From the NCBI GenBank assembly GCA_964542855.1, contig CAZIWJ010000029.1, positions 1 to 23,164 of the forward strand: DNA of 23,164 bases. The letters are read 5' to 3'. The position numbers and the translations under genes were made by a program. Under the pieces are notes generated by a model. It was given only the letters and a program-made list of their open reading frames with translations, did no database searches and was not told the DNA's origin. Position 1 is the first letter of the stretch. Each line of letters begins with the position of its first letter. Source of the DNA: CAZIWJ01 sp964542855. Lineage in GTDB: Bacteria > Bacteroidota > Bacteroidia > Cytophagales > Cyclobacteriaceae. Shown here piece after piece: positions 1 to 7,721 of this stretch.

Positions 1-270
1 AATATAACTAGACCTAGAGAGGATATCCATAATAACTTGAATGATTATTTTAACAATAAAGGATACAAAATGATGATTAATAATGGTGATCCTAACACCA
101 TTAAGGCAAAAACAAAAACATCATTTTGGTCGTGGGGCGAAATCATAGAGGTAAAATTCCTTTCTAATGATATTGTTAGCATATCAAGCAGATGTAGATT
201 AGCTACTCAAATTATTGATTGGGGAAAAAACAGAAAAAATGTGCTTAACATTATGAATCATATTTCATAA
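1..270 (+). CDS. C-terminal fragment of an unrecognised small protein (5' end outside window)
   Basis: The frame is open from base 1 to the TAA at 268-270, about 89 codons, so the start lies before the window; an internal TTG at 37 is a possible but unlikely start. The visible protein is Lys/Asn-rich and soluble, with an aromatic stretch (FWSWGE) and a conserved-looking end (SRCRLATQIIDWGKNRKNV) followed by a short helix. That end resembles small uncharacterised Bacteroidota proteins I have seen, but I cannot name a family and assign no function. The coding sequence is much more AT-rich than the housekeeping genes from 828 onward, as is the 560 bp after it, which may mark recently acquired or fast-evolving DNA. 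That it is a real gene is inferred from the long open frame and non-random composition. Confidence 0.5.
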   Translation, partial: NITRPREDIHNNLNDYFNNKGYKMMINNGDPNTIKAKTKTSFWSWGEIIEVKFLSNDIVSISSRCRLATQIIDWGKNRKNVLNIMNHIS

Positions 271-827
271 AAAGAGCCTGACGACAACTGAATTAATATC
301 ACAAGTATCGTTAACTAGTACGCAGCGAGCGAAAAGTTAGCTCTCAAGTTATTCGTGTGATATACTCTAAATAGAAAACCTCTTTGTTGAACTAGTTAGT
401 TTTTTAGCTCAACAGGAGGTTATCTTTAAACCAAATGTGGTTACTTTCCATATCAAGATTTGTACCGGGTTAAAGTTGATAGAGATTTGTATACTTACTT
501 AGATCACTCCAAATAAAAACCTACCTCTTTTAACTAGAGAATATGAAGAGTACAGAAAGGTAAGAGTAGTACGTCCTTAAACCTTTATTTTGAAGCCTTT
601 TTTATATCCAACCCCAAAACAGTGTATCTCCTCAATGAACTGCATCTTTCCCTTTTAAAAAAGTTACCTAACCTTTGGGTCAATAAGATATGGAAAAAGC
701 AGAAAAATGTGTAATTGCCCGTTTCTTTATCCACCGCTACCTTTTTTGTAAAAGCGTCTTGTTTAACTAGTATGTAGATCATGTACCGCTCTACAGACAT
801 TTACCTCACTAGCTAATTATTCAATGT
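271..827. other. AT-rich stretch with no convincing gene; several inverted repeats
   Basis: About 560 bp with no ORF I trust. It contains an inverted repeat ATATCACA (296-303) / TGTGATAT (356-363), a longer hairpin at 377-421, and repeated copies of TAACTAG (312-318, 531-537, 764-770; one variant GAACTAG at 389-395). A 10-base match TTAACTAGTA occurs at 311-320 and 763-772. No exact TAnnTTTG element was found in front of the hydrolase gene at 828. The stretch may hold structured RNA or decayed sequence; neither can be shown here. Confidence 0.5.
377..421. repeat. Hairpin-forming inverted repeat
   Basis: AACCTC (377-382) pairs with GAGGTT (416-421), and TGTTGA (385-390) pairs with TCAACA (409-414), giving 12 base pairs around a small internal loop (T383-T384 opposite G415). 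The loop is 18 nt and T-rich. No U-run follows on either strand, so a simple intrinsic terminator is unlikely. GGTT at 418-421 can instead pair with AACC about eight bases downstream, an alternative fold of the kind seen in attenuators. Function unknown. Confidence 0.5.
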
Positions 828-1565
828 ATGATTAGTCCCGATCAATTGGCTTGTTCCCGCATTACTGTTCATCCCGAAGAAGAAACGATAATCTTTTTAC
901 ACGACTCCCTGGGCTGTACTACCCTGTGGCGTGGGTTTCCCGAACAACTTTGCCGGGCATTGTCGTTAAACGGAGTGGTGTACGACCGGCAGGGGCACGG
1001 TATGTCTATTCCACTTACCAATTCAAGAACCCTTCGTTACCTGGAAGAAGAAGCAGATAGCTTAATTGCTTTAATGGATTACCGTGGCATAAGACGAGCT
1101 ATTCTTTTTGGTCATAGCGACGGTGGATCTATTGCCCTGATTGCCGCAGCTAAATACCCTGCCCGGATTCGGGCAGTAGTTGCCGAAGCTGCCCACGTTT
1201 TTGTGGAAGATATTACCGTAAGCGCAATTAAACAGGCTGTTCAGCAGTACGAACATAACGACCTCGCTACTAAACTTGAGCGCTATCACGGGGCCAAAAC
1301 CGATACTTTATTTTACGCCTGGGCCAATACCTGGACTTCCGACTGGTTTTACGCCTGGAACGTAGAATATTTGTTGCCCGATATTCAGTGTCCCGTACTG
1401 GTTATTCAGGGTGCCAATGATGAATACGGTTCCGAAAAACAGGTATCGGCCATTGTAAACGCCGTTACTGGCCCTGCCAGTTCTTTTATGATTCCGTCGG
1501 CAGGCCACGTGCCGCATCGCAGCCATACCGATGCAGTGATTAAAGCCGTACGGGAATTCCTGTAG
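828..1565 (+). CDS. Alpha/beta hydrolase
   Basis: A 245-residue soluble hydrolase of the alpha/beta fold, with no signal peptide. The fold markers appear in order: a strand and oxyanion segment (IIFLHDSLG, 21-29), the DRQGHG turn (53-58), the nucleophile elbow GHSDGG (95-100, Ser97), the acid in GANDEYG (Asp198), and the histidine in SAGHVPH (His227), so the triad is complete. A lid of about 60 residues with several Trp/Tyr lies between roughly 125 and 182 and probably shapes the substrate pocket. The substrate cannot be read from sequence; this broad family includes esterases, lactonases and MenH-like enzymes. An in-frame TAG at 810 makes ATG 828 the first possible ATG. It stands alone, without an evident operon partner. 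Confidence 0.88.
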   Translation: MISPDQLACSRITVHPEEETIIFLHDSLGCTTLWRGFPEQLCRALSLNGVVYDRQGHGMSIPLTNSRTLRYLEEEADSLIALMDYRGIRRAILFGHSDGGSIALIAAAKYPARIRAVVAEAAHVFVEDITVSAIKQAVQQYEHNDLATKLERYHGAKTDTLFYAWANTWTSDWFYAWNVEYLLPDIQCPVLVIQGANDEYGSEKQVSAIVNAVTGPASSFMIPSAGHVPHRSHTDAVIKAVREFL

Positions 1566-1724
1566 TGTAATGAGTATTTCGCCTGCAGGCTAAAAAATTT
1601 TTATTGAACCCGGTGTAACCATTTGAATTTTCGAGGGTCTAATCAATACCGGCCATAAAAACTAACGGCTGTTGGTGCAACTTGCCAGGTTATTTATTCA
1701 CCAGCTAACTGAGTAGTTCACCTA

Positions 1725-1952
1725 ATGATCCTGACTATGAAAACCCAAAAGAACAACGAAAATACCCGGCATAACCCACAGGACCCATTATTCAACTTGT
1801 TCGGGCTATTCAACAGTTCGTGCTGGAAAACTCACTTCCGCCCCCTGCTTAGCCTGGTTATCCTGATTTTTTGCAGTTACCTGGCTATTTACTACATCCT
1901 GCCGTTAACTCCGCTTGAAAACTGGTTACAGCAGCTTTTAAACCTTAACTAA
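1725..1952 (+). CDS. Small single-pass membrane protein, unknown function
   Basis: A possible 75-residue protein (71 if the ATG at 1737 is used). The N-terminal 40 residues are polar, and one clear hydrophobic helix (about residues 42-61, LSLVILIFCSYLAIYYILPL) is followed by a short amphipathic tail. No family recognised. There is no good ribosome-binding site, which is normal for Bacteroidota and so neither supports nor excludes it. It lies 159 bp after the hydrolase on the same strand and before a gene-free stretch. Support is limited to the open frame and the plausible membrane segment; an AT-rich intergenic ORF could produce this by chance. Confidence 0.4.
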   Translation: MILTMKTQKNNENTRHNPQDPLFNLFGLFNSSCWKTHFRPLLSLVILIFCSYLAIYYILPLTPLENWLQQLLNLN

Positions 1953-2064
1953 CCATCGATTTCTAATTTACTGATTTAGACGAGCAGGAAGTGATCGGTT
2001 TCTTCTTGTAATTTCCCTGCCTTATCTAAAGGCTTGTATTCTTTCAATATGAAGTAATATTTTT

Positions 2065-2095
2065 TTTGAATATTAAGTGTATTTACTTAGTTTTG
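2065..2095 (+). promoter_or_regulatory. Bacteroidota-type promoter with no gene downstream
   Basis: TTTG at 2065-2068 is followed after exactly 19 bases by TAGTTTTG at 2088-2095. This is a full match to the known Bacteroidota vegetative promoter (-33 TTTG, -7 TAnnTTTG). Transcription would begin near 2102 on +, where no coding sequence follows; the strong terminator starts about 18 bases later. It may drive a small RNA, or be a chance match in AT-rich DNA. Confidence 0.5.
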
Positions 2096-2101
2096 AAGCT
2101 G

Positions 2102-2170
2102 TATTTAACTCAATCTACAAGAAAAAAAGTGTTTGCAAGCGGTTAAGCTTTGTTCAAACACTTTTTTCTG
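2102..2170 (+). ncRNA. Candidate small RNA between orphan promoter and terminator
   Basis: Inferred only from the promoter at 2065-2095 and the terminator at 2120-2169. The product would be about 65-70 nt: a single-stranded 5' tail of about 18 nt followed by the terminator hairpin with its 19-nt loop. A short inner helix (AAGC 2137-2140 / GCTT 2147-2150) is possible in the loop. It matches no RNA family I know. The 5' end is estimated from usual promoter spacing. Confidence 0.3.
2120..2169. terminator. Strong intrinsic terminator, usable from both strands
   Basis: GTGTTTG (2129-2135) pairs with CAAACAC (2155-2161), extended by a run of seven A (2122-2128) against six T (2162-2167) and a closing G-C pair. 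The A and T tracts give a U-run in both directions. On + it could end transcripts from the promoter at 2065; on - it could stop read-through from lptG, whose stop is about 250 bp away. Confidence 0.75.
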
Positions 2171-2285
2171 GATTCATCGTTAAAGCGCAATTAACCTGAT
2201 AACAAGTAGGAGATCACACCCCCTGATGTCTCCGTTGAAGCAAATACTGAATTTAACCCCATTCACTAACTAGCCCACGAATACT

Positions 2286-2367
2286 GCTGCCGGGTGAGTT
2301 GGATTCTATTTGCTGAAAAATGCTTACTTACTTAATCAATAGAGCGAACACATAACTACCCGGCAGC
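2286..2367. repeat. Long-loop inverted repeat after lptG
   Basis: GCTGCCGGGT-AGTT (2286-2300, one bulged g) is complementary to AACTACCCGGCAGC (2354-2367), giving 14 pairs, mostly G-C, around a 53-nt loop. On + the right arm runs into TTTTTAC, so it could act as a weak terminator; on - it lies 55 bp past the lptG stop and could protect the 3' end of that mRNA. The large loop is unusual for a plain terminator. Confidence 0.55.
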
Positions 2368-2422
2368 TTTTTACTTTCCTCAAATTTAATGAGCGGATAC
2401 CCGGCTAATGATAGAAAACAGC

Positions 2423-3499
2423 TTATCGAGGTACGTAGCGGTACAACAGCAGGGCTATGCCACTGAATATGATGTTTGGTAACCAAACGGCAAGCAGCGG
2501 ATTCATTGAGCCCACCTCGGCCGTACTCCTGGACAGAATGAAGAAAATGATAAACACGAAAGCAATCATAAAGCCCAGTGCAATAAGGAACCCCGAACCT
2601 CCACGGGTTTTGCGGCTCGACATGATTACCCCGATAAAAGTCAGGATTAATACCGTGAAGGGGGTCATGTAGCGGATGTATTTTTCTACCACGAAAAACA
2701 GGATGTCGTCGGCACCGCGTGAACGCAGTTTAGTAATGTGTTGGTTCAACTCTGGCATGGTTAAGGTTTCGTAAGCGCGGAAGTTACTACCGAAATCATC
2801 GGGATGCAGGGCCAGCGTGGTATCGAGGATATTTCCACTGTCGAAAGATTCTTCCAGGTTATTGAACGTGTGTTTTTTCCAGCGCCTGAGGCGCCACTTG
2901 CTATTGGCAGAATCCCATTCAATGCGGCGGGCCGATAGCTTTTCTTTCAGTTCATTTCCTTTTATGGTTTCCAGGGTAAATCGGTAGCCGATGTCGGCAT
3001 TGTTGTTATAACTTTCCAGGTAGGCGTAGTCGTTCTCGCTGACTTTAATGTGCACATCCCGCTCATTGAAGTAGAAAGGCTTGCGAATGTAGGCTACTTC
3101 AAAGGCAATTCGTTCTTTGTTAGAATCGGGAATTACCCACCCGTTTAGTAAAAAGCTAAGTACAGCAATAACGCTGGCCCCGACCAGGAAAGGGACCATG
3201 AACCGGCGGAAGCTGATTCCTGCCGCCAGGGCAGCAATAATTTCTGAACGACTGGCCATCCGGGAGGTAACAAAAACTGTGGCAATGAATACCGTAATGG
3301 GAGTTAACAGGTTAACGATGTAGGGAATGAAGTTGATGAAGTAGTTGAAGATCTGTTCCTTACTAACATTCTTTTCTATAAAGTCATCGTTCTTTTCTGT
3401 AAAGTCGATAATGGAAATAATAGCTACCAGGCACAATACCACAAAAACAAAAGTGGTAAGGAACATCCGGATAACGTACCAATCTAACTTCTTTAGCAT
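2423..3499 (-). CDS. lptG: LPS export permease, LptF/LptG (YjgP/YjgQ) family
   Basis: A 358-residue inner-membrane permease of the Lpt system, which works with the ATPase LptB to extract lipopolysaccharide and pass it to the periplasmic bridge. It shows the family layout: three N-terminal membrane helices (about 11-32, 55-78, 100-120), a periplasmic beta-jellyroll of about 150 residues (roughly 125-270), and three C-terminal helices (275-294, 302-323, 334-353). The conserved cytoplasmic segment SRMASRSEIIAALAAGIS (79-96), probably the coupling helix to the ATPase, is present. LptF and LptG are hard to tell apart in this phylum, so the symbol marks the family. It is the last gene of the transporter-tgt-lptG operon, 43 bp after tgt. 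A tgt neighbour is typical in Bacteroidota as far as I know. Confidence 0.88.
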   Translation of the reverse strand: MLKKLDWYVIRMFLTTFVFVVLCLVAIISIIDFTEKNDDFIEKNVSKEQIFNYFINFIPYIVNLLTPITVFIATVFVTSRMASRSEIIAALAAGISFRRFMVPFLVGASVIAVLSFLLNGWVIPDSNKERIAFEVAYIRKPFYFNERDVHIKVSENDYAYLESYNNNADIGYRFTLETIKGNELKEKLSARRIEWDSANSKWRLRRWKKHTFNNLEESFDSGNILDTTLALHPDDFGSNFRAYETLTMPELNQHITKLRSRGADDILFFVVEKYIRYMTPFTVLILTFIGVIMSSRKTRGGSGFLIALGFMIAFVFIIFFILSRSTAEVGSMNPLLAVWLPNIIFSGIALLLYRYVPR

Positions 3500-3542
3500 A
3501 TATTCTCCCCTTTCTTCTTACTAGCTCTGGAAACCGCTGCTG

Positions 3543-4676
3543 CTACAGTCGTTGCATAAAGGTAGGTATTACCTCATTCTTCCAACGGGCAAAGTTACCA
3601 TTTTGTATGTGGATGCGCGCCTGTGCAATCATCCAGAGGTAAAAACCCAGGTTTTGTATACTGGCAATCTGCCCACCGAGCATTTCATTGTTATGAACCA
3701 GGTGGCGCAGGTAAGCTTTCGTATATTTTACCCCGGAATATAAATCCAGTGCCGGGTCAATAACTGAAAAGTCAGCTTCCCACTTTTTATTCCGAATATT
3801 AATAATGCCCTGCGAAGTATACAGCATCCCGTTTCGGGCGTTTCGGGTAGGCATAACGCAATCGAACATATCAACTCCCAGGGCGATACACTCCAGGATA
3901 TTTTCCGGTGTACCAACCCCCATCAGGTAGCGGGGTTTATCGGATGGCAGTATGTTGCAAACCTGGGCCGTGGTTTCGTACATGTTTTCTGCTGGCTCGC
4001 CTACTGATAGTCCGCCAATGGCGTTTCCGGCACAATTCTTCCCGGCAACGTATTCAGCCGATTGCTCCCGTAAATCGGGATAAACACTGCCCTGCACAAT
4101 GGGAAACAGGGTTTGCTCATAGCCATATTTGCCAGTGGTTTCACCGAACCGTGCTGTACAGCGATCCAGCCAGCGATGGGTCAGGTGCATGGAATCTTTG
4201 GCGTAGTTGTAATTGCACGGGTAGGGAGGGCATTCATCAAAGGCCATGATAATATCGGCCCCGATAGTGCGCTGAATATCCATTACATTCTCCGGGGTAA
4301 AAAGATGATAAGAACCGTCGATGTGCGACTGGAAAGTAACACCTTCTTCAGTTATTTTCCTTTTATCGGCGAGTGAATACACCTGGTATCCTCCACTGTC
4401 GGTAAGGATGGGAAAGTTCCAGCCGTTGAACTGGTGCAGGCCACCGGCTTTTTCCAGGATATCGAGTCCGGGCCGGAGGTACAGGTGGTAGGTATTTCCC
4501 AGTATAATTTCTGCCTGGATAGCGTGCTGTAATTCGTACTGGTGTACGGCTTTAACTGTTCCCCGGGTGCCTACCGGCATAAATATGGGGGTATGAATTT
4601 CTCCGTGGCCCGTGGTAATTTTACCACAGCGGGCATTGCTTTTCAAATCCTTACTTAACAAATTAAAACGCATCAT
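3543..4676 (-). CDS. tgt: tRNA-guanine transglycosylase (queuine tRNA-ribosyltransferase)
   Basis: This 377-residue enzyme exchanges guanine-34 in GUN-anticodon tRNAs for preQ1, a step of queuosine synthesis. Family landmarks are present: MPVGTRGTVKAV (33-44), LGNTYHLYLRPG (59-70), TDSGGYQV with the general acid/base Asp93, FPIVQG (191-196), GGLSVGE (221-227), LMGVGTP (251-257), and DMFDCVMPTRNARNG (269-283) with nucleophile Asp272. The C-terminal zinc site is lost: bacterial Tgt normally has CxCxxC and a histidine 31 residues after the first Cys, but here Leu310, Leu312, Gly315 and Gln341 occupy those places. The rest of the fold continues at normal length. ATG at 4674-4676 gives the usual N terminus. 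Three bases separate it from the upstream transporter gene, so the two are co-transcribed. Confidence 0.95.
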   Translation of the reverse strand: MMRFNLLSKDLKSNARCGKITTGHGEIHTPIFMPVGTRGTVKAVHQYELQHAIQAEIILGNTYHLYLRPGLDILEKAGGLHQFNGWNFPILTDSGGYQVYSLADKRKITEEGVTFQSHIDGSYHLFTPENVMDIQRTIGADIIMAFDECPPYPCNYNYAKDSMHLTHRWLDRCTARFGETTGKYGYEQTLFPIVQGSVYPDLREQSAEYVAGKNCAGNAIGGLSVGEPAENMYETTAQVCNILPSDKPRYLMGVGTPENILECIALGVDMFDCVMPTRNARNGMLYTSQGIINIRNKKWEADFSVIDPALDLYSGVKYTKAYLRHLVHNNEMLGGQIASIQNLGFYLWMIAQARIHIQNGNFARWKNEVIPTFMQRL

Positions 4677-4679
4677 GCA

Positions 4680-5540
4680 TTACCCGGCTACTTTCGCCTG
4701 CTTTTTCTTTGATTTTATCCATACGTTAGCACTTACACCTACTACCACCAGCAGCATACCCAGGTAAGAGGTAAATGCATAAGTTTCCCCAAAAATAAAA
4801 TAACCATACACTAACGCGTACAGCAGGCTCAGGTATTTCAGGTTAGCAATTTTACTCAGTTCATCGGATTGGTAAGCTTTGGTCATGAATAACTGGGCAA
4901 ACTGGGTAAGCAAACCGATTCCCAGCAGGATTAACCATTCAATACCTTGCGGCATTACCCAGTAAAACCAACTGATTACACCGGTAAGGGGCAGGGTGAT
5001 CAGCGGGAAGTACAATACAATGACCAGCGGGTGCTCACGGGTATTCAGTTTACGGATAATGGTGTACGCTCCTCCTGCAAAGGCAGCAGCAAGTAATCCC
5101 ATTCCAATGTGAACCCAGCTGATCCGGGTGTCGAAACCATTGGTAACCAGCACGCCCAGGAAGGATACACCGAAGAACAGCCACTGCAATGGTTTTACTT
5201 TTTCTTTGATAAAAATAATGCCGAGGGCAGCGGTAAAAATAGGGGTAATAAACTGAAGGGTCGTGGCCGTAGCCAGGGGGATTTCCTGCAGCAGGTAAAA
5301 GTAAGTTATCAGGGCTACTGCACCTACCAGCCCTCGCGAAAGCAAAAGGCCCTTATGGGTTCCCCAGGGATTAATTCGTTTAATACGGAGTATGGAAAAA
5401 GAAACAACAAAAGAAATAAGTGAGCGAAAAAATACCAGTTCCACGGCCGGAATGTTTGGCAACAGTTTAACCAGCACGTTCATACTGGAAAATAGAATTC
5501 CCGCCAGAATCATAAATCGCACGCCTGCACTAATTACCAT
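4680..5540 (-). CDS. EamA/DMT-family membrane transporter
   Basis: A 286-residue protein with ten predicted membrane helices in two halves of five, the duplicated EamA layout of the drug/metabolite transporter superfamily. The first half begins with a helix containing the typical SSMNVLVK segment (18-25), and FFRSLISF (37-44) and a TLQFITPIFTALG-like stretch (94-106, TLQFITPIFTAAL) fit the family signature. The C-terminal tail is lysine-rich (SKKKQAK), consistent with the cytoplasmic side. These carriers export or import small metabolites; the substrate cannot be inferred. It is first in an operon with tgt and lptG, but there is no specific sign that it carries a queuosine precursor. Confidence 0.85.
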   Translation of the reverse strand: MVISAGVRFMILAGILFSSMNVLVKLLPNIPAVELVFFRSLISFVVSFSILRIKRINPWGTHKGLLLSRGLVGAVALITYFYLLQEIPLATATTLQFITPIFTAALGIIFIKEKVKPLQWLFFGVSFLGVLVTNGFDTRISWVHIGMGLLAAAFAGGAYTIIRKLNTREHPLVIVLYFPLITLPLTGVISWFYWVMPQGIEWLILLGIGLLTQFAQLFMTKAYQSDELSKIANLKYLSLLYALVYGYFIFGETYAFTSYLGMLLVVVGVSANVWIKSKKKQAKVAG

Positions 5541-5553
5541 AATACTAATTTAC

Positions 5554-5589
5554 TACCTGCAATAGTAAGTTAACACGCAAAAGCAGGTA
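5554..5589. repeat. Small inverted repeat in the leader of the DMT transporter gene
   Basis: TACCTGC (5554-5560) and GCAGGTA (5583-5589) form a perfect 7-bp stem around 22 nt, 14 bases upstream of the transporter start and about 40 bp past the kinase stop. No U-run follows on the minus strand. It may be a leader hairpin, a repressor site or chance. Confidence 0.3.
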
Positions 5590-5631
5590 AGTTGTTACGG
5601 GGGAGTTGCAGCCCCTGAAGTATTGCGGTTA

Positions 5632-7587
5632 CTAGCTTTCCCGGTGAGCCGGTTCGGGCAAGGTTCCTTTATTCAACGGCAGCGGAACCTGAAGCGCTTT
5701 GTTTTCTTCCTGGTCTTCGATAAGCGGAATCCGGAAAAAGAAACGGCTGCCTTTTGTATAAGTACTATCGACCCCGATTCGTCCACCGTGGATTTCCACT
5801 ACTTCCTTCGATATTGCCAGTCCCAGCCCCAGGCTGTTCTTCTCTTTCTTGCGGGCGTTGTTTAGTTGCACGAATTTATCGAATATACGCTCCTGATCTT
5901 CCTCATTAATACCCGGACCTTCGTCGGTAACCGCAAATTCTACAGCGTGCTCCAGTTTGCGAACCGAAAGCGTTACCTCCTTTCCGGCTTGCGAATAGCG
6001 CAGGGCATTATTTAAGAAGTTAATCAGCACCCAGGATATTTTCTCCGGGTCGATGAATACTTCCGGCAGGGAAGAAGGAACATCGGTGATGAGCTTAACC
6101 TTTTTATTTCGAAATTTCTCTTTTACGGGGGCAACGGAATAGCTTATCAGTTCTTGGGGGCCAATCAGCGACCGCTCCATATTAATTTTGCCCTGTTCAA
6201 CCCTCGATATGTCGAGTAATTCGGTTACCATATTTACCAGGCGTTGCACTTCCATTCGCATGGATTCAGTAATGCGTTCCTGCTCGGTGTTCATGTTACC
6301 AATGCGGTTGTCCTGTAACAGCATCAGGCTCATTTTCAGGGCAGAAAGGGGGGTTTTCAGTTCGTGCGAAACCACGGCGATGAAATTAGTTTTGGCTTCG
6401 TCCGATTCAATGAAGTTGGTAATGTCTTTCAGGATAACGATATACCCCAACGAACTGGGCGATTCTCCTTCTACGTCCATCACCCGGTAAATTTCCTTAG
6501 CATAAAAAGCGTTCTTGTTTCCGCTGTCTACCTTTAAGAAATTTTGAGGCGCCCTGTCCGATTCTTTGCGTTCGTTTTCCTGGATAGCTGCCACGATTTC
6601 ACGCATCACATCGTTGTGCAGGGCCAGTTCAACGGCTTTATTCCCGATCATCTCCTGTTCCTGCAAACCGGTAATCTGGGCCAGGCTGGCGTTGGCCAGA
6701 ATCACTTCCCGGCTTTCATCGAGAATAAGCATGCCATCGCTCAGGCTTTTCATTACCGATTCCAGCCGGCTTTTTTGGGCGTGAATCTGCTTAATATTCA
6801 GCCGTTCGTATTCTTTTAGCTGCTCCGACATGGTGTTGAAGGCAAACGACAATTGGCTGAGCTCCGTGCTGGAAGTAATGGTAATGCGCTGGTCGTAATC
6901 TCCTTCGGCAATGCGCTGAATTTTTTCGGTAAACTCGGCCAGTGGCTGCACAATAAGGTTCGGTATTTTCCAGGTGGCCCAGCCCACACACATGAGTACC
7001 AGTACGGTAATGACGAAGATAATTACTTTCGATTCGAAGTACAGGCCCTGCGTGGCCTGGTCTTTCCGGCTCAGGGCATCGTGGTTGATATCAATTAAAT
7101 TGGCGCACAAGTCGCGCAGAATTTCGTTTTGCCGTTGCAGCACGGCAAAATAAAGTCCGGCAGGATCAATGGTTTCCTCGAAGGTAGCCATATTTACGCG
7201 ATAGTTACTGTACTCGTAGCCCAGTCGGTAAACCAGTTGTTGTTCGCCGGCCTCCGATACATACTGTTTACACACTTTCAGGTTTTTCTCCAGGATAGCC
7301 TGTTCGTTATCCAGGATCTGGTAGAGCGAAGAATCGTTGTAATTGCTGCCCAGGCAAATTTTTGAAAGCAACTGATCGAGCTTTGACAGGGATACAATAA
7401 CCTCTTCCGCTGCTTTAATTGACCGATGGTTTTGTTCGAGCACTTCGGTAGAAGACTTCCCCAGGTTACCCAGGTAGTAGACCGATACCGCTGCCAACAT
7501 TAAGGTGAACACCATTACAAAAAGAAAGCCCACAATAATCTGCGTCCTGATTCTCATGTTATTTTGCATGTGGTTTGGCTTTGCCAT
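5632..7587 (-). CDS. Membrane sensor histidine kinase (HAMP-PAS-HisKA-HATPase)
   Basis: A 651-residue hybrid-free sensor kinase. Domains in order: membrane helix 1 (about 16-38), a mostly helical periplasmic domain (about 40-185) resembling four-helix-bundle sensors, helix 2 (about 187-206), HAMP (about 208-262), a PAS domain (about 272-395), HisKA with H-box VVSHELKTPLSALK (phosphoacceptor His408), and an ATPase domain with N-box NFLNNALRYS (523-532), G1 DEGPGI (555-560), F-box FDKF and G2 GLGLAIS (587-593). All catalytic motifs are intact. Met7 and Met11 are alternative starts and may be better, as Met11 leads straight into the first membrane helix. It follows the response-regulator gene by 175 bp on the same strand, so they are probably a pair. 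The signal sensed is unknown. Confidence 0.93.
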   Translation of the reverse strand: MAKPNHMQNNMRIRTQIIVGFLFVMVFTLMLAAVSVYYLGNLGKSSTEVLEQNHRSIKAAEEVIVSLSKLDQLLSKICLGSNYNDSSLYQILDNEQAILEKNLKVCKQYVSEAGEQQLVYRLGYEYSNYRVNMATFEETIDPAGLYFAVLQRQNEILRDLCANLIDINHDALSRKDQATQGLYFESKVIIFVITVLVLMCVGWATWKIPNLIVQPLAEFTEKIQRIAEGDYDQRITITSSTELSQLSFAFNTMSEQLKEYERLNIKQIHAQKSRLESVMKSLSDGMLILDESREVILANASLAQITGLQEQEMIGNKAVELALHNDVMREIVAAIQENERKESDRAPQNFLKVDSGNKNAFYAKEIYRVMDVEGESPSSLGYIVILKDITNFIESDEAKTNFIAVVSHELKTPLSALKMSLMLLQDNRIGNMNTEQERITESMRMEVQRLVNMVTELLDISRVEQGKINMERSLIGPQELISYSVAPVKEKFRNKKVKLITDVPSSLPEVFIDPEKISWVLINFLNNALRYSQAGKEVTLSVRKLEHAVEFAVTDEGPGINEEDQERIFDKFVQLNNARKKEKNSLGLGLAISKEVVEIHGGRIGVDSTYTKGSRFFFRIPLIEDQEENKALQVPLPLNKGTLPEPAHRES

Positions 7588-7721
7588 TCAATAATTGGTC
7601 TAAATACCTCTTAATAAGATACAAAAAAATAAGTGAATATCTTTTTGTACTTTTTTTAGGCTATCCTATGCTTTTAAAGGGCAATATTTTTTTCTGTCGT
7701 TAGCAGGTTATGCTACACGTT

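Larger units (their letters stand above)
1953..2422. other. Gene-free stretch with orphan promoter, terminator and hairpins
   Basis: No ORF of interest in 470 bp. On + it contains, in order, a weak hairpin (GCAGG 1984-1988 / CCTGC 2016-2020), a well-formed Bacteroidota-type promoter (2065-2095), a strong terminator (2120-2169), a bulged hairpin (GGAGA 2209-2213 / TCTCC 2229-2233) and a long-loop inverted repeat (2286-2367). The stretch ends at the stop codon of lptG, which is read on the other strand. The sub-features are listed separately. Confidence 0.6.

Noticed and set aside
585..800. Minus-strand ORF of 71 codons in the AT-rich left end
   Set aside because: No recognisable domain, odd low-complexity composition, no promoter, and it overlaps a stretch with inverted repeats. 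More likely chance than a gene.
1581..1590. GCCTGCAGGC palindrome after the hydrolase as a terminator
   Set aside because: Folding leaves only three base pairs around a 4-nt loop; the following A/T run is suggestive, but the stem is too weak.
1671..1690. Possible sigma-54 promoter (TTGGTGCAACTTGC) before the small membrane protein
   Set aside because: The GG and GC dinucleotides are 8 bases apart; sigma-54 promoters need 10.
3908..4249. Plus-strand ORFs inside tgt, lptG, metH and the kinase gene
   Set aside because: They mirror codon patterns of strongly supported genes on the other strand and have no domain content.
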